This document shows, in pieces, positions 43,244 through 54,607 of a stretch of DNA of 64,000 nucleotides. A program made the position numbers and the translations under genes. The stretch is from contig NZ_PHUG01000001.1 in NCBI RefSeq assembly GCF_002813325.1, forward strand, positions 1,860,001-1,924,000, read 5' to 3'. Under the pieces are notes generated by a model. It was not told the origin of the DNA. It searched no databases and worked only from the letters and a program-made list of their open reading frames with translations. The first letter of the stretch is position 1. The number at the start of each line of letters is the position of its first letter. This stretch comes from Janthinobacterium sp. 64. GTDB taxonomy: Bacteria; Pseudomonadota; Gammaproteobacteria; Burkholderiales; Burkholderiaceae_D.

Positions 43244-44326
43244 TTACTTCCAAATATTCCAGGATGTCTGCATCCAGGCAGCGACGAAGACCAGGTAGAC
43301 CAGCGTCAACGGGATAAACACTTTCCAGCCCAGGCGCATGATCTGGTCATAACGGTAGCGTGGGAAAGTACCGCGCACCCAGATGAACACCGAGACGATG
43401 AAGAAGGTTTTCGCGAACAGCCAGAAGAAGCCGCCGAAACCACCCCAGAACTCAAGGAAAGCAAATGGTGCGGACCAGCCACCGAGGAACATGAGCGAAG
43501 CCAGCGCGGCGATCAGGATCATGTTGGCGTATTCGGCCAGCATGAACATGGCGTAGGCCATGCCCGAGTACTCGACCATGTGGCCGGCGACGATTTCCGA
43601 CTCGCCTTCGACGACGTCGAACGGATGGCGGTTGGCTTCAGCCAGGCCCGATACCAGGTAGATGACGAACATCGGCAGCAGCGGCAGCCAGTTCCACGAC
43701 AGGAAGTTCACGCCCTTGTCAGCGAAGAAGCCGATTTGCTGGCCGCCGACGATGTCGATGAAGTTCAGGCTGCCCGAGACCATCAGCACGATGACCATCA
43801 CGAAGCCCATCGGGATTTCATACGAAATCATCTGCGCCGAAGCGCGCATGGCGCCCATGAACGAGTACTTCGAGTTCGAGGCCCAGCCGGCGATGATGAT
43901 GCCGTAGACTTCCATCGAGGTAATCGCCAGCAGCATCAGCAAGCCCGCGTTGACGTTGGCCAGCACGGCTTGCGGACCGAACGGCACGACCGACCAGGCG
44001 GCCAGGGCCGGCATGATGGTCATGATCGGGCCGATCACGAACAGGCCTTTGGCGGCCTTGGACGGGATGATGATCTCTTTGAACAAGAGTTTCAGCGCAT
44101 CGGCGATCGGCTGCAGCAAGCCCAATGGTCCCACGCGGTTCGGGCCGACGCGGATCTGGATCCAGCCGATCAGCTTGCGTTCCCACAAGGTCAGGTAGGC
44201 AACCAGGCCCATCAGCGGCAACAGCACACACAGTATCTTGATCAGGGTCCAGAAGAACGGCCACGAGCCGCCCAGCAAATCCTGGCCACTGCTGTTGATG
44301 ACGTTTACAAATTCAGGCAGAGCCAT
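43244..44326 (-). CDS. nuoH: NADH-quinone oxidoreductase subunit H
   Basis: Membrane subunit of 360 residues that forms the quinone cavity with NuoB and NuoD; eight helices. [21 protein letters not shown] is the classic quinone-loop signature (shown here as [18 protein letters not shown]). [21 protein letters not shown] holds the acidic residues of the loop (shown in part). Its ATG overlaps the nuoG stop by one base (TGATG). Confidence 0.97.
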   Translation of the reverse strand: MALPEFVNVINSSGQDLLGGSWPFFWTLIKILCVLLPLMGLVAYLTLWERKLIGWIQIRVGPNRVGPLGLLQPIADALKLLFKEIIIPSKAAKGLFVIGPIMTIMPALAAWSVVPFGPQAVLANVNAGLLMLLAITSMEVYGIIIAGWASNSKYSFMGAMRASAQMISYEIPMGFVMVIVLMVSGSLNFIDIVGGQQIGFFADKGVNFLSWNWLPLLPMFVIYLVSGLAEANRHPFDVVEGESEIVAGHMVEYSGMAYAMFMLAEYANMILIAALASLMFLGGWSAPFAFLEFWGGFGGFFWLFAKTFFIVSVFIWVRGTFPRYRYDQIMRLGWKVFIPLTLVYLVFVAAWMQTSWNIWK

Positions 44327-46659
44327 CAGATTTTCCCCTCTGCTGTTTCAACTGTGATGTCACCGAACATGCCGCCCAGGCCAGCCGTCGAGGCATGCGC
44401 CGCCGACACTTTGACCACATTGGCTGGCAGGCCGGCGTGAATGGCCGCCACCAGGATGGCGCTGCCGGAGCCTTGCGCCACTTTGACCTTGTCGCCCGCC
44501 TTGATGCCCAGCTTTTCAGCCAGCGCCAGGGACAGGTGCGCTTGCGGCGCGGCGCCATCGACCGTGCGTTGCAACGGTTCGGAGCGGCGTACCAGCGCGT
44601 CGGCGAAGTAGATCGGCACGTCGGCGATGCGTTGCAGCGCAGGCGACGCCGGTGCGTAGCTTGCCGCTTCCGGCGCGTTCTTGGCGATGTTGTTCAGCTG
44701 TGCCGACAGATCGGTCACGCCGGCACCGAACGCTTCGTCGCGGATCGCTTCGGAGGTGTCGTAGTCGAAACCGGCCAGGCCCAGGATGTTGCCCAGGACG
44801 CGCAGCACTTTCCAGGCTGGACGGGTATCGGCCAGCGGTTTGACGGTGCCGTTGAAGCTTTGCGCGCGGCCTTCGCAGTTGACGAAGGTGCCCGAGGTTT
44901 CAGCGAACGGCGCGATCGGCAGCAAGACATCGGCGTACTCCATGCCGTGCTTGAAGGCGGACATGGCCACGACCATGTCGGCGCCATCGAGGGCGGCGCG
45001 GGCCGCTTGTGGATTGGCGGCATCGAGTTCCGGCTCGGCGTGCAGCAGCACGTAGGCTTTTTTCGGCACGGCAAAGGCAGCTTGCACATTCGTGCGCGGC
45101 TTGGCGACCAGGTGCGCGCCAACCGTGTTGGCCGCTTCCGTCAGGTAGCCGAGCTTGGCGCCCGTCTGTTCGGCGATCCATTGCGCGGCAGCGTGCAGTT
45201 GCGACGCTTGCGGGTGTTGCGTTGCCGCGTTACCCAGCAGCACGGCACCATGGTCGCCGGCCATCAGGCTCGCGGCGATGGCCACTGCCACGTCCGAAGC
45301 AACAACTGCTTCAAAACCGGCTGGCGCGGCAATTTCTTTGGCTTTGGCAACAGCGACGACCACTTCCGACAAGGCCGCCAGCCAATCGCCTGGCGCTGCG
45401 ATCATCTTGTTGGCGATGGTGATCAGTTGATCATCGTCCGAGGCGTGCAGGATCGACAGCTTGGCGCCGCCCTTGACGGACGCGCGCAAACGCGTGGCCA
45501 GCAATGGGTGATCCTTGCGCAGGAACGAGCCGATGACGAAGGCGCGCTTGATCTGGCCAAATTCGCTGATCGGCATGCCCAGCCATGGCTTGACGTTCGC
45601 GTCGAGCGCGAAGTCGGTCTGGCGCAGGCGGAAGTCGACGTGCTCGGTACCGAGACCGTGGGCGACTTTTTGCAGCAGGACCAGCTCTTCGACGGTCGAA
45701 TGCGGGGTGGCCAGCGCGGCGATGGCGTCAGCGCCATGCTCGTGCTTGATGTTTTTCAAACCGTGCGCCACGTATTCCAGCGCCGTTTGCCAATCGACTT
45801 CTTTCCACTCGTTGCCTTGTTTCAGCATCGGGGTCGTCAGGCGGTCAAAGCTGTCCAGCGCTTCATACGAGAAACGGTCCTTGTCCGAGATCCAGCACTC
45901 GTTGACGGCTTCGTTTTCCAGCGGCAATACGCGCTTGACCTTGCCAGCTTTCACTTGCACGATCAGGTTCGTACCGAGGCCGTCATGCGGGCTGACCGAT
46001 TTGCGGCGCGACAGTTCCCACGTACGGGCGCTGTAGCGGAACGGCTTCGAGGTCAGTGCGCCAACCGGGCACAGGTCGATCATGTTGCCCGACAGTTCCG
46101 AGTCGACCGACTGGCCGACGAAGGACACGATTTCCGAGTGTTCGCCGCGGCCGATCATGCCCAGCTCCATCACGCCGGCCACTTCCTGGCCAAAGCGTAC
46201 GCAACGGGTGCACTGGATGCAGCGCGACATCTCTTGCATGGAAACCAGCGGACCGGCTTCCTTCGGCGTCACAACGCGCTTGTCTTCCTTGTAGCGCGAT
46301 TCGCTCTTGCCGTAGCCCACTGCCAAGTCTTGCAACTGGCATTCGCCGCCCTGATCGCAGATAGGGCAATCGAGCGGGTGGTTAATCAGCAAGAATTCCA
46401 TGACCGACTTTTGCGCCTGCACAGCTTTATCGCTGGCGGAGCGCACGATCATGCCGGCACTGACCGGGGTCGCACAAGCGGGCAAAGGCTTGGGCGCCTT
46501 TTCCACTTCGACCAGGCACATGCGGCAGTTCGCTGCGATCGACAATTTCTTGTGATAGCAGAAGTGCGGAATGTAGGTTCCCAATTTGTTGGCGGCGTCC
46601 ATCACCATGCTACCAGCAGGGACTTCGACTTTTTTGCCGTCTATTTCGATTTCAACCAT
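44326..46659 (-). CDS. nuoG: NADH-quinone oxidoreductase subunit G
   Basis: Largest peripheral subunit (777 residues). The N-terminus is a [2Fe-2S] ferredoxin domain ([15 protein letters not shown] with a later Cys in LPACATPV), followed by the His/Cys ligands of N5 ([15 protein letters not shown]) and the N4 motif (CIQCTRC and DLCPVGAL). The C-terminal part resembles molybdopterin oxidoreductases without the cofactor. It lies 22 bases after nuoF. Confidence 0.97.
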   Translation of the reverse strand: MVEIEIDGKKVEVPAGSMVMDAANKLGTYIPHFCYHKKLSIAANCRMCLVEVEKAPKPLPACATPVSAGMIVRSASDKAVQAQKSVMEFLLINHPLDCPICDQGGECQLQDLAVGYGKSESRYKEDKRVVTPKEAGPLVSMQEMSRCIQCTRCVRFGQEVAGVMELGMIGRGEHSEIVSFVGQSVDSELSGNMIDLCPVGALTSKPFRYSARTWELSRRKSVSPHDGLGTNLIVQVKAGKVKRVLPLENEAVNECWISDKDRFSYEALDSFDRLTTPMLKQGNEWKEVDWQTALEYVAHGLKNIKHEHGADAIAALATPHSTVEELVLLQKVAHGLGTEHVDFRLRQTDFALDANVKPWLGMPISEFGQIKRAFVIGSFLRKDHPLLATRLRASVKGGAKLSILHASDDDQLITIANKMIAAPGDWLAALSEVVVAVAKAKEIAAPAGFEAVVASDVAVAIAASLMAGDHGAVLLGNAATQHPQASQLHAAAQWIAEQTGAKLGYLTEAANTVGAHLVAKPRTNVQAAFAVPKKAYVLLHAEPELDAANPQAARAALDGADMVVAMSAFKHGMEYADVLLPIAPFAETSGTFVNCEGRAQSFNGTVKPLADTRPAWKVLRVLGNILGLAGFDYDTSEAIRDEAFGAGVTDLSAQLNNIAKNAPEAASYAPASPALQRIADVPIYFADALVRRSEPLQRTVDGAAPQAHLSLALAEKLGIKAGDKVKVAQGSGSAILVAAIHAGLPANVVKVSAAHASTAGLGGMFGDITVETAEGKI

Positions 46660-46681
46660 GGTGATCGTTACCTGACGCAGC

Positions 46682-47977
46682 TTAGATATATGCGGGCACT
46701 AAGCAATGCTTGTGCTCGATATGATATTCAAATTCTTCACGGAAATTCTTAATGAAGGCCCGTACCGGCATGGCAGCCGCATCGCCCAGCGCGCAAATGG
46801 TGCGGCCCTGGATGTTGTCGGCGATCGAGTTGAGCATGTCCAGGTCGTCTGGACGACCCTGCCCCTGCTCGATGCGGTGCACCATGCGGTACATCCAGCC
46901 TGTGCCTTCACGGCAAGGCGTACACTGGCCGCACGATTCTTCAAAATAGAAGTAGGACAGGCGCTCCAGCGCCTTCACCATGCAGCGTGTTTCGTCCATC
47001 ACGATGACGGCGCCCGAACCCAGCATCGAACCGGCTTTCGCGATCGAGTCGTAGTCCAGGTCGGTCTGCATCATGATGTCGCCGCGGATCACCGGCGCGG
47101 ACGAGCCGCCAGGAATCACGGCCTTGATCTTTTTGCCACCGCGCATGCCGCCTGCCAGTTCCAGCAGGGTTGCAAACGGGGTGCCGAGCGGTACTTCATA
47201 GTTGCCCGGTTTTTCCACGTCGCCCGAGATCGAGAAGATCTTCGAACCGCCGTTGTTCGGCTTGCCCATCGCCAGGTATTTCTCTGGACCGATGTTCAGC
47301 ACGAAAGGCACGGCCGCGAAGGTTTCCGTGTTGTTGATCGTCGTCGGCTTGCCGTACAGGCCAAACGAGGCAGGGAAAGGCGGCTTGAAGCGCGGCTGGC
47401 CTTTCTTGCCTTCCAGCGATTCGAGCAGGGCCGTTTCTTCGCCGCAGATGTAGGCGCCATAACCATGGTGCGCGTGCAACTGGAACGAGAACTCGCTGCC
47501 CATGATCTTGTCACCGAGGAAACCGGCGGCGCGCGCCTCTTCCAGCGCTTCTTCGAAACGCAGGTATTCCTGGAAGATTTCACCGTGGATATAGTTGTAG
47601 CCCACGGTGATGCCCATCGCATAAGCGCCAATAGCCATGCCTTCGATCAGCGCATGGGGATTGTAACGAATGATGTCGCGGTCCTTGAAAGTACCCGGCT
47701 CGCCTTCATCTGTATTGCAGACGAGGTATTTCTGGCCCGGGAACTGGCGCGGCATGAAGCTCCACTTCAGGCCGGTCGGGAAACCCGCGCCGCCACGGCC
47801 GCGCAAGGACGACGCCTTGAGGTCGGCGATGATCTGTTCCGGCGTGATTTTCTCTTCCAGGATACGCCGCAGGGCGCTATAGCCGCCGCGGTTCACATAA
47901 TCTTGCAAATGCCAGTTCTTGCCATCCAGATCCTTCAGGATCAATGGATCGATATGGCGGTTGTGGAGTGACGTCAT
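46682..47977 (-). CDS. nuoF: NADH-quinone oxidoreductase subunit F
   Basis: NADH-binding subunit of 431 residues with FMN and cluster N3. [15 protein letters not shown] is the NADH/FMN glycine-rich loop, and [16 protein letters not shown] carries the Cys ligands of N3 with another in ICALGD. The ATG at 47977 overlaps the nuoE stop (ATGA). The longer frame to 48031 starts inside nuoE. Confidence 0.97.
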   Translation of the reverse strand: MTSLHNRHIDPLILKDLDGKNWHLQDYVNRGGYSALRRILEEKITPEQIIADLKASSLRGRGGAGFPTGLKWSFMPRQFPGQKYLVCNTDEGEPGTFKDRDIIRYNPHALIEGMAIGAYAMGITVGYNYIHGEIFQEYLRFEEALEEARAAGFLGDKIMGSEFSFQLHAHHGYGAYICGEETALLESLEGKKGQPRFKPPFPASFGLYGKPTTINNTETFAAVPFVLNIGPEKYLAMGKPNNGGSKIFSISGDVEKPGNYEVPLGTPFATLLELAGGMRGGKKIKAVIPGGSSAPVIRGDIMMQTDLDYDSIAKAGSMLGSGAVIVMDETRCMVKALERLSYFYFEESCGQCTPCREGTGWMYRMVHRIEQGQGRPDDLDMLNSIADNIQGRTICALGDAAAMPVRAFIKNFREEFEYHIEHKHCLVPAYI

Positions 47978-48453
47978 TTCTTGAGTTCCTCCAGCATGGC
48001 GTCGATCTTCTCGTTCGACATCCAGCTGCACATGGTTTTATTACTGACCAGCAAGACCGGCGCATCGCCGCAAGCACCCATGCACTCGCCTTCAACCAGG
48101 GTGAACTGGCCGTCTGCGGTGGTTTCGCGGAAATCGATGCCCAGTTTCTGCTTCAGGTACTCTGCAGCGCGCACGCCGCCCGACAGGGCGCATGGCAGGT
48201 TGGTGCACACGGTGATCTTGTGCTTGCCCACGGGTTTCACGTTGTACATATTGTAGAACGTGGCCACTTCCTGCACGGCAATCGCCGGCATGCCGATGTA
48301 ATCGGCCAGTTCCTTCATGGTGTCCGGCGCCAGCCAGCCCAGTTCATCCTGGGCATGGGCCAGCGCGGCCATGACGGCCGACTGACGCTGGTCGGCCGGG
48401 TACTTGGCCAGCTCGCGGTCAATTTTCTTATAGCATTGCTCTGATAACAACAT
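47974..48453 (-). CDS. nuoE: NADH-quinone oxidoreductase subunit E
   Basis: Peripheral subunit of 159 residues with the N1a [2Fe-2S] cluster in a thioredoxin-like fold. The four Cys ligands are in CTNLPC and [27 protein letters not shown] is the usual region before it. It lies 12 bases after nuoD and is coupled to nuoF. Confidence 0.97.
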   Translation of the reverse strand: MLLSEQCYKKIDRELAKYPADQRQSAVMAALAHAQDELGWLAPDTMKELADYIGMPAIAVQEVATFYNMYNVKPVGKHKITVCTNLPCALSGGVRAAEYLKQKLGIDFRETTADGQFTLVEGECMGACGDAPVLLVSNKTMCSWMSNEKIDAMLEELKK

Positions 48454-48465
48454 ACTTTTTGCCTC

Positions 48466-49719
48466 TTAGCGGTCAATACTGCCGAACACGATGTCTTGCG
48501 TCCCGATGATGGTCACGGCGTCGGCAAGCATGTGCCCACGCGCCATTTCGTCGAGCGACTGCAAGTGGGCGTAGTCTGGCGCGCGCAGTTTCATGCGGTA
48601 CGGCTTGTTGGCGCCATCGGACACCAGGTACACGCCGAACTCGCCCTTCGGATGCTCCACTGCGCTGTAGGCCTCGCCTGGCGGCACGTGGAAACCTTCC
48701 GTAAACAGCTTGAAGTGGTGAATCAAGGACTCCATGTTGGTCTTCATGTCGACGCGGCCCGGAGGCGCCACCTTGCGGTTGCTGGTCATGACAGGACCTT
48801 CATTGTTGCGCAGCCACTCCACGCATTGCTTGATGATGCGGTTCGACTGGCGCAGCTCTTCCACGCGGACCAGGTAGCGGTCGTAGCAATCGCCGTTGGT
48901 GCCGATAGGAATGTCGAAATCCATCAGGTCGTACACTTCGTACGGCTGTTTCTTGCGCAAATCCCACTGCACGCCCGAGCCGCGCAGCATGGCGCCCGTA
49001 AAGCCCATGGCCAGCGCATCTTCCGGCGAAACCACGCCGATGCCAACCGTGCGCTGTTTCCAGATACGGTTGTCGGTCAACAGCGTCTCGTACTCGTCCA
49101 CCGAGTTCGGGAAACGGCGCGCGAAGTCTTCGATGAAGTCCAGCAGCGAACCCTGGCGGTTTTCATTGAGTTTGCCGATGGCCTTGGCGTTGCGGATGAT
49201 CGAGGCCTTGTGCTGCGGCATCGCGTCCGGCAGGTCGCGGTACACGCCGCCCGGACGGTAGTAGGCCGCGTGCATGCGCGCGCCCGAGACTGCCTCGTAG
49301 GCGTCGAACAAGTCTTCGCGGTCGCGGAAGCAATACAGGAACGGGCCCATGGCGCCAACGTCCAGCGCGTGGGTGCCGAGCCACATCAGGTGGTTCAGGA
49401 TGCGCGTCATCTCGTCGAACATGACGCGGATGTATTGCGCGCGCAGCGGCACTTCCAGGCCCAGCATCTTTTCGATGGCCATCACGTACGCATGTTCATT
49501 GCACATCATCGACACATAGTCGAGACGGTCCATGTACGGCACGGATTGCAAATAGGTCTTCTGTTCGGCCAGCTTTTCGGTGGCGCGATGCAGCAGGCCG
49601 ATATGCGGGTCGGCGCGCTGGATGACTTCGCCATCCATCTCCAGCACCAGGCGCAGCACACCGTGCGCGGCCGGATGCTGCGGCCCAAAGTTCAGGGTGT
49701 AGTTCTTAATCTCAGCCAT
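48466..49719 (-). CDS. nuoD: NADH-quinone oxidoreductase subunit D
   Basis: 49-kDa subunit of 417 residues at the quinone site, related to the large subunit of NiFe hydrogenase. [17 protein letters not shown] carries the conserved His, and a Tyr in the loop near [13 protein letters not shown] lies close to quinone. NuoD and NuoC are separate here and not fused. Its ATG overlaps the nuoC stop by one base. Confidence 0.97.
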   Translation of the reverse strand: MAEIKNYTLNFGPQHPAAHGVLRLVLEMDGEVIQRADPHIGLLHRATEKLAEQKTYLQSVPYMDRLDYVSMMCNEHAYVMAIEKMLGLEVPLRAQYIRVMFDEMTRILNHLMWLGTHALDVGAMGPFLYCFRDREDLFDAYEAVSGARMHAAYYRPGGVYRDLPDAMPQHKASIIRNAKAIGKLNENRQGSLLDFIEDFARRFPNSVDEYETLLTDNRIWKQRTVGIGVVSPEDALAMGFTGAMLRGSGVQWDLRKKQPYEVYDLMDFDIPIGTNGDCYDRYLVRVEELRQSNRIIKQCVEWLRNNEGPVMTSNRKVAPPGRVDMKTNMESLIHHFKLFTEGFHVPPGEAYSAVEHPKGEFGVYLVSDGANKPYRMKLRAPDYAHLQSLDEMARGHMLADAVTIIGTQDIVFGSIDR

Positions 49720-50312
49720 TATTTCATCCCGTAATGTTCTTCGCGGATCACGCGCGGCACGTTTTCCCGCGGCTCGATCGTCACGGGCTGGTAAATCACG
49801 CGCTTTTGTTCCGGATCGTAACGCATCTCGACATAGCCGGAGACGGGGAAATCCTTGCGGAACGGATGGCCGATGAAACCGTAGTCGGTCAGCAGGCGGC
49901 GCAAGTCGTTGTGGCCTTCGAAGAGGATGCCCAGCAGGTCGAATGCTTCGCGCTCGTACCAGTTGACGGCGCGCCAGATGCTCACCACGGAGGGCAGCAG
50001 CGGCATGTCGTCGTCCGGTGCGAACACGCGCACGCGCACGCGCCAGTTGTGCTTGACCGACAGCAAGTGCGAGACGGCCGCGAAACGCAGACCATCCCAG
50101 CTACCGTCGCCATAGGTCGAGTAGTCGACGCCGCACAGGTCGAGCATTTGCTCGAAATGCAGGGTCGGATCGTCGCGCAAGGTCAGCATCACGGCCAGGT
50201 AGTCCTCGGCCTTGACGACCAGGGTAACTTCGCCCAGTGCAACCGTCGTGCTAACGCGATCGCCCAGGGCAGTGCCGAGGGCGTTTTGCAATACTTCTAA
50301 ATGTGTTGTCAT
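49719..50312 (-). CDS. nuoC: NADH-quinone oxidoreductase subunit C
   Basis: 30-kDa peripheral subunit of 197 residues. [29 protein letters not shown] is the family signature (landmark: [11 protein letters not shown]). It has no cofactor and supports NuoD. Separate nuoC and nuoD genes fit Burkholderiales. It follows nuoB by 17 bases. Confidence 0.97.
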   Translation of the reverse strand: MTTHLEVLQNALGTALGDRVSTTVALGEVTLVVKAEDYLAVMLTLRDDPTLHFEQMLDLCGVDYSTYGDGSWDGLRFAAVSHLLSVKHNWRVRVRVFAPDDDMPLLPSVVSIWRAVNWYEREAFDLLGILFEGHNDLRRLLTDYGFIGHPFRKDFPVSGYVEMRYDPEQKRVIYQPVTIEPRENVPRVIREEHYGMK

Positions 50313-50329
50313 AATCTGAAGCGGCCCGG

Positions 50330-50806
50330 TTAGCGTGCGATCGTGCTGGTACGCTTGATCTTGTTCTGCAACTGCATGATGCCGTACAGCAAGGCTTCAG
50401 CGGTCGGAGGACAGCCAGGCACATACACGTCGACGGGCACGATGCGGTCGCACCCGCGCACCACGGAATAGGAGTAATGGTAGTACCCGCCGCCATTGGC
50501 GCAGGAACCCATCGAGATGACCCAGCGTGGCTCTGCCATCTGGTCGTAGACCTTACGCAGGGCCGGCGCCATCTTGTTGCACAGGGTGCCGGCAACGATC
50601 ATGACGTCGGACTGACGCGGCGACGGACGAAACACGACGCCGAAACGGTCCATATCGTAGCGGGCTGCGCCCACATGCATCATTTCGACCGCACAGCAGG
50701 CCAGACCGAACGTCATCGGGAACATAGACCCGGTGCGCGCCCAGTTGATCAGCTTGTCGGCCGAGGTGGTGATGAAACCTTCGCTTAATACGCCTTCAAT
50801 AGCCAT
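50330..50806 (-). CDS. nuoB: NADH-quinone oxidoreductase subunit B
   Basis: 20-kDa subunit of 158 residues with cluster N2, the electron donor to quinone. The ligands are the tandem Cys in [12 protein letters not shown], the Cys in GSCANGGG and the one in VPGCPPT. It follows nuoA by 3 bases and is highly conserved. Confidence 0.98.
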   Translation of the reverse strand: MAIEGVLSEGFITTSADKLINWARTGSMFPMTFGLACCAVEMMHVGAARYDMDRFGVVFRPSPRQSDVMIVAGTLCNKMAPALRKVYDQMAEPRWVISMGSCANGGGYYHYSYSVVRGCDRIVPVDVYVPGCPPTAEALLYGIMQLQNKIKRTSTIAR

Positions 50807-50809
50807 GGC

Positions 50810-51169
50810 TTATTCCCAGTCAAGGGCACCTTTCTTCCAAATGTACCAAAATCCGACCACGAATTCAGCGATGAACACCATCATCGTGACGAAACCGGCC
50901 CAGCCCAGGTCGCGCATTGCAACGCCCCATGGGAAAAAGAATGCCGTTTCCAGATCGAACAAAATAAACAGGATTGCGACCAGATAGTAGCGCACATCGA
51001 ATTTCATGCGCGCGTCTTCGAATGCTTCAAAGCCACATTCGTACGGGGAGAGTTTTGCTGCGTCAGGCTTGTGAGGGCCTAACAGGCGCCCCAGGAGCTG
51101 GGGAGCGATACCGACACCAAGGCCGATAATAATGAACAGCAGGACGGGGAAGTAATTTTCGAGGTTCAC
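50810..51169 (-). CDS. nuoA: NADH-quinone oxidoreductase subunit A
   Basis: Three-helix membrane subunit of 119 residues. [24 protein letters not shown] is the family signature (landmark [17 protein letters not shown]). The start is taken as GTG at 51169 ([12 protein letters not shown]), which matches the NuoA amino end in relatives; no ATG lies in frame near it. First gene of the nuo cluster, 177 bases after tRNA-Leu. Confidence 0.93.
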   Translation of the reverse strand: MNLENYFPVLLFIIIGLGVGIAPQLLGRLLGPHKPDAAKLSPYECGFEAFEDARMKFDVRYYLVAILFILFDLETAFFFPWGVAMRDLGWAGFVTMMVFIAEFVVGFWYIWKKGALDWE

Positions 51170-51346
51170 GATTGATGAGCTTATATTGAACGATCGGTTA
51201 AATGAGGACACTGCGATCATTTGCAGCGTATCTAACGCACGACCCCAATCAAAGCTAAGACCAGGATCGAACGACACATCCTCGTAAAAAAAGCCAGCAA
51301 CTTTGTACGAGCCATGGCCCGTGCGCCGTTGCTGGCTTCTGATTTC

Positions 51347-51431
51347 TGGTGCCGACGACGAGACTCGAACTCGTACAGCTTGCGCCACTACCCCCTCAAG
51401 ATAGCGTGTCTACCAATTTCACCACGTCGGC
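51347..51431 (-). tRNA. tRNA-Leu (anticodon GAG)
   Basis: An 85-base minus-strand gene that starts GCCGACG and ends CGTCGGC-A-CCA; the acceptor arm pairs exactly. D-arm (GGTGAAATTGGTAGACAC), anticodon loop TTGAGGG within the CTATC/GGTAG stem, a long class II variable arm (GTGGCGCAAGCTGTAC region) and T-loop TTCGAGTC are visible. The class II shape and GAG fit leucine. The CCA end is encoded. It lies between secG and nuoA, as in other Burkholderiales. Confidence 0.95.
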
Positions 51432-51633
51432 GGTAAGGCCCGTATTCTACTCTGCTTTGCCGCTAAAGTTAATGCACAAATGCATCAAAACACAGATAAA
51501 AACGATAAATTTTTACATCTTCCAGCGCGCCACGATTTTTTCCTGCCGCGCTGCCAAAACATTGAGCAATAATCTGCCCGTAATGAGAACTACTCTCGAT
51601 GAGGTGTCGAGTTATTACTCAGTAAATACCAAA

Positions 51634-52035
51634 TTACTTCGGAATCGCGCCGGCCGGGGTGCTGGCAACCGGTGCCGCCGCTGCCGGAGCGCTGGCGGCC
51701 GGAGCTGCAGGCACCGTCGTCGGGATCGCGCCCGCGCCGGTGACCGGCACTGGCTTGACGACTTTGTCCATCACGCCGCCGCCGACCGTGGTGGCGCGCT
51801 GATTGGCCATCAGCGACAGGGCCAGGGTGGCGCCGAAGAAGATCGCGGCGGCAACGCCCGTCGACTTCGACATGAAGTTCGACGAACCCGTCGCACCAAA
51901 CAGGCTGCCCGAGGCGCCCGAACCGAAGGCGGCACCCATGTCGGCGCCCTTGCCGTGCTGCAGCAACACCAGCGCGATAATCGACAAAGCCGAGATAACC
52001 TGTACTACCACTACCAGATTGAACATCATGTTCAT
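51634..52035 (-). CDS. secG: Preprotein translocase subunit SecG
   Basis: Small SecYEG translocon component of 133 residues. Two helices (about 5-25 and 54-72) enclose the loop GKGADMGAAFGSGASGSLFG, the SecG signature. The C-terminus is an Ala/Pro-rich tail of about 40 residues, common in beta-proteobacteria. It lies 28 bases after tpiA and before tRNA-Leu. Confidence 0.95.
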   Translation of the reverse strand: MNMMFNLVVVVQVISALSIIALVLLQHGKGADMGAAFGSGASGSLFGATGSSNFMSKSTGVAAAIFFGATLALSLMANQRATTVGGGVMDKVVKPVPVTGAGAIPTTVPAAPAASAPAAAAPVASTPAGAIPK

Positions 52036-52063
52036 TGCAATTCCATTCTTAGTTTAAATTAAT

Positions 52064-52813
52064 TCAATCAGCGGCGTGAATAATCGCCAGGAAATCCGCC
52101 GCCTTCAATGCCGCTCCACCGATCAGACCGCCATCGATATCCGGCATCGCCATCAATTCTTTTGCGTTCTCCGGCTTCATGCTGCCGCCGTACAGGATCT
52201 GCACGCCGGCCGCCGCTACCGCATTCTTTGCCGCCAGCTGGGCGCGCAACACCTGGTGCACGTCCTGCGCCATTTGCGGCGTGGCCGTCTTGCCCGTACC
52301 AATGGCCCAGACCGGCTCATAGGCCAGCACCAGTCTCGCCACGTCGTCGGCGGAAATCGCCGCCAGCACGGCGCCCAGCTGCTGCGCCACCACTGCGTCG
52401 GTCTGACCCGCTTCGCGCTGCGCCAGCGTTTCGCCGATGCAGACGATAGGCGCAATGCCCGCCGCCAGCGCGGCAACCGTCTTGGCCGCCACCTGCGCAT
52501 CGCTCTCGCCATGGTAGGCGCGGCGCTCGGAATGCCCGATCACCACATAGCCGCAGCCGAAATCCTGCAGCATGGCAACCGAGATTTCTCCCGTGTAGGC
52601 ACCGCTGGCATGCGCGGAAACATCTTGCGCACCCCAGCCGAGAGCCGTGCCTGCCAATTGCGCCTGGCACTGCGCCAGATATGGCGCGGGCACACAGACG
52701 GCGCTGGCGGCGCCGGAGGCAGCCAGGCCAGCCACTATTTCAGACAATAACACCGCGTTCGAGGTGCGACTGCCGTTCATTTTCCAATTTCCGACGACGA
52801 GTTTGCGACGCAT
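52064..52813 (-). CDS. tpiA: Triosephosphate isomerase
   Basis: Glycolytic enzyme of 249 residues that interconverts dihydroxyacetone phosphate and glyceraldehyde 3-phosphate. The catalytic Lys is in [10 protein letters not shown], His in [13 protein letters not shown] and Glu in [15 protein letters not shown]; the phosphate loop is GGSMKPEN. The start is the ATG at 52813. A possible RNA switch-like repeat lies 36-62 bases upstream. It leads a transcript with secG. Confidence 0.97.
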   Translation of the reverse strand: MRRKLVVGNWKMNGSRTSNAVLLSEIVAGLAASGAASAVCVPAPYLAQCQAQLAGTALGWGAQDVSAHASGAYTGEISVAMLQDFGCGYVVIGHSERRAYHGESDAQVAAKTVAALAAGIAPIVCIGETLAQREAGQTDAVVAQQLGAVLAAISADDVARLVLAYEPVWAIGTGKTATPQMAQDVHQVLRAQLAAKNAVAAAGVQILYGGSMKPENAKELMAMPDIDGGLIGGAALKAADFLAIIHAAD

Positions 52814-52848
52814 AGTAGCCTAAATTCTAATAACCCGTCATTCTAACC

Positions 52849-52875
52849 CCGGCACCGATGCCGGTCAAACCGGCA
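52849..52875 (-). promoter_or_regulatory. Overlapping alternative hairpins between qor and tpiA
   Basis: Three arms share sequence: CCGGCA (52849-52854) pairs with TGCCGG (52859-52864), while TGCCGGT (52859-52865) pairs equally with ACCGGCA (52869-52875). Only one stem can form at a time. They lie 11 bases beyond the qor stop and 36-62 bases before the tpiA ATG. No U-run follows. A simple qor 3'-end structure is the plainest reading. Confidence 0.35.
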
Positions 52876-52885
52876 GCGCCCCGTT

Positions 52886-53866
52886 TCAAACAACTTGCAA
52901 CATGATCTTGCCCACGTGCGTGCTCGCTTCCATCAAGGCATGCGCCTCGTTGGCTTTTTCCAACGGGAAAGTCTGATAGATGACAGGCTTGATCTTGCCC
53001 GCCTCGATCAGCGGCCAGACGGTCGTGCGCAAGTGCTGCGCGATGGCCGCCTTGAAGGCGACCGAACGGGGACGCAAGGTGGAACCCGTCACCGTCAGGC
53101 GGCGGCGCAGCAAGGTGCCCAGGTCCAGCTCCGTCCTGGTGCCGCCCTGCACGGCGATCAGGCCGATGCGGCCGTCGTCGGCCAGGCAGCTGATCTCGCG
53201 CGGCAGGTAGTCGCCGCCCACCATGTCGAGGATGACGTCGACGCCCTTGCCATCGGTCAATTCCTTGACGACGGCAACGAAATCTTCCGTGCGGTAATTG
53301 ATACCCCGTTCGGCGCCCAGCGCTTCGCAGGCGCGCGCCTTTTCGTCGCTGCCGGCCGTGGCGAAGACGCGATGACCGAGCGCGGCCGCCAATTGAATGG
53401 CCGTCACGCCGATGCCGGACGTGCCGCCCTGCACCAATAACGTTTCACCATCGGCCAGCGCGCAGCGGTCGAAGACATTGCTCCACACGGTAAAGAAGTT
53501 TTCCGGCAAGGAGGCGCCTTCCAGCGCCGTCAAGCCTTGCGGCAAGGGCAGGCACTGCCCGGCGGGCGCGGCGCAGTATTCGGCATAGCCGCCACCCTGC
53601 ACCAGCGCGCAGACCAGGTCGCCTTTTTTGAATTCAGTATTGCTGAAATCGCCATCGACGACTTCGCCCGCCACTTCCAGGCCCGGCAAGTCGGATGCGC
53701 CCGCTGGCGGCGCATACTTGCCCAGGCGCTGCAGCACGTCGGGACGGTTGATGCCGGCCGCGTGCACCTTGATCAGCAGCTCACCGGCTTTGAAGGCGGG
53801 AACGGAACGCTCGGTGATCTGCAAAACGTCGGCGGGACCTGGCTGGCTGATGGCAACTGCACGCAT
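52886..53866 (-). CDS. qor: NAD(P)H-quinone oxidoreductase, zinc-free MDR type (PIG3-like)
   Basis: Cytoplasmic reductase of 326 residues in the medium-chain dehydrogenase family. The GroES-like N-terminus is followed by the Rossmann loop LVQGGTSGIGVTAIQLAAALG (landmark GGTSGIGVTA) and ATAGSDEKA. It lacks the catalytic and structural Cys of alcohol dehydrogenases, as in PIG3-type quinone reductases. In many Burkholderiales this gene lies between pnp and tpiA; here about 5 kb of other genes separates it from pnp. tpiA begins 72 bases later. Confidence 0.9.
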   Translation of the reverse strand: MRAVAISQPGPADVLQITERSVPAFKAGELLIKVHAAGINRPDVLQRLGKYAPPAGASDLPGLEVAGEVVDGDFSNTEFKKGDLVCALVQGGGYAEYCAAPAGQCLPLPQGLTALEGASLPENFFTVWSNVFDRCALADGETLLVQGGTSGIGVTAIQLAAALGHRVFATAGSDEKARACEALGAERGINYRTEDFVAVVKELTDGKGVDVILDMVGGDYLPREISCLADDGRIGLIAVQGGTRTELDLGTLLRRRLTVTGSTLRPRSVAFKAAIAQHLRTTVWPLIEAGKIKPVIYQTFPLEKANEAHALMEASTHVGKIMLQVV

Positions 53867-53936
53867 GGCGGGACTCTTTCAAGGGAAAACGGCGATTGTA
53901 CGCCAAGCCGTCCACCCTTGCAGGGAGCCTCCCGCC

Positions 53937-54545
53937 CTAGGCGCCACCCGTCTTCGACTGGCGCGGCAAGGGCGTGCCCGGCTTCCATTTGGCCGACAGG
54001 GCTTGCCCTTCCTCGACTTGCTCATGCGTCATCTTGCGCACCACGGCGGCGCGCTGGTCGGCCGCATTCGCGTTGCCATTCGCGGCCGCCAGGTTCCACA
54101 GCATGTAGGCGATGACGTTGTCCTGCTGCACGCCGCCCATGTGGTAGCGGTACATCAGGCCCAGCACCTGCTGCGCCTCCGCATGGTTCTGCTCGGCCGC
54201 CTTGCGGAACCAGCCGACGGCCTGCTTGTGGTCCTGCAGCACGGCGTTGCCCGTGTAATACATGGCGCCCACGACGTACTGTGCATCGGCCTTGCCCTGC
54301 TCGGCCGCCTTGCGGTGCCAGAACATGGCTTGCTTGTAATCCTGCGGCAAACCCCGTCCCATGTAGTACATCAAGCCCAGCAAATGCTGGGCATCGGCGC
54401 TACCGGTCTTGGCCAGTGGCAGGATTTCCTTGTAGGCGAGCACGTAATTCTTGTTGTTGTAGGCGCTGGCGCCTTCGGCGAAACCAGCCCGCGCGGGTAG
54501 CTGTATCGTCAACAGCATGAGTAATGTAATGATCAGTTTTTTCAT
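53937..54545 (-). CDS. Sel1-repeat protein, exported
   Basis: A 202-residue protein with a signal peptide (1-20, ending ARA). Three or four Sel1-type repeats are visible: ADAQHLLGLMYYMGRGLPQDY, ADAQYVVGAMYYTGNAVLQDH, and AEAQQVLGLMYRYHMGGVQQDN (landmarks only, each about 36 residues apart). Such TPR-like solenoids bind proteins. The ending is Lys/Pro-rich. The role in the periplasm is unknown. The neighbouring GIN protein ends 62 bases upstream. Confidence 0.88.
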   Translation of the reverse strand: MKKLIITLLMLLTIQLPARAGFAEGASAYNNKNYVLAYKEILPLAKTGSADAQHLLGLMYYMGRGLPQDYKQAMFWHRKAAEQGKADAQYVVGAMYYTGNAVLQDHKQAVGWFRKAAEQNHAEAQQVLGLMYRYHMGGVQQDNVIAYMLWNLAAANGNANAADQRAAVVRKMTHEQVEEGQALSAKWKPGTPLPRQSKTGGA

Positions 54546-54578
54546 CGGAATGGGATGTGGTCTGACTACTTATTCTTG

Positions 54579-54602
54579 TCCTGCCGAAGGCCTGCGGCAG
54601 GA
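54579..54602. terminator. Hairpin after the GIN-domain gene
   Basis: TCCTGCCG (54579-54586) and CGGCAGGA (54595-54602) pair exactly around an 8-base loop, 5 bases beyond the GIN gene stop. There is no good U-run on the minus strand, so the call is weak. Confidence 0.4.
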
Positions 54603-54607
54603 TGCTT

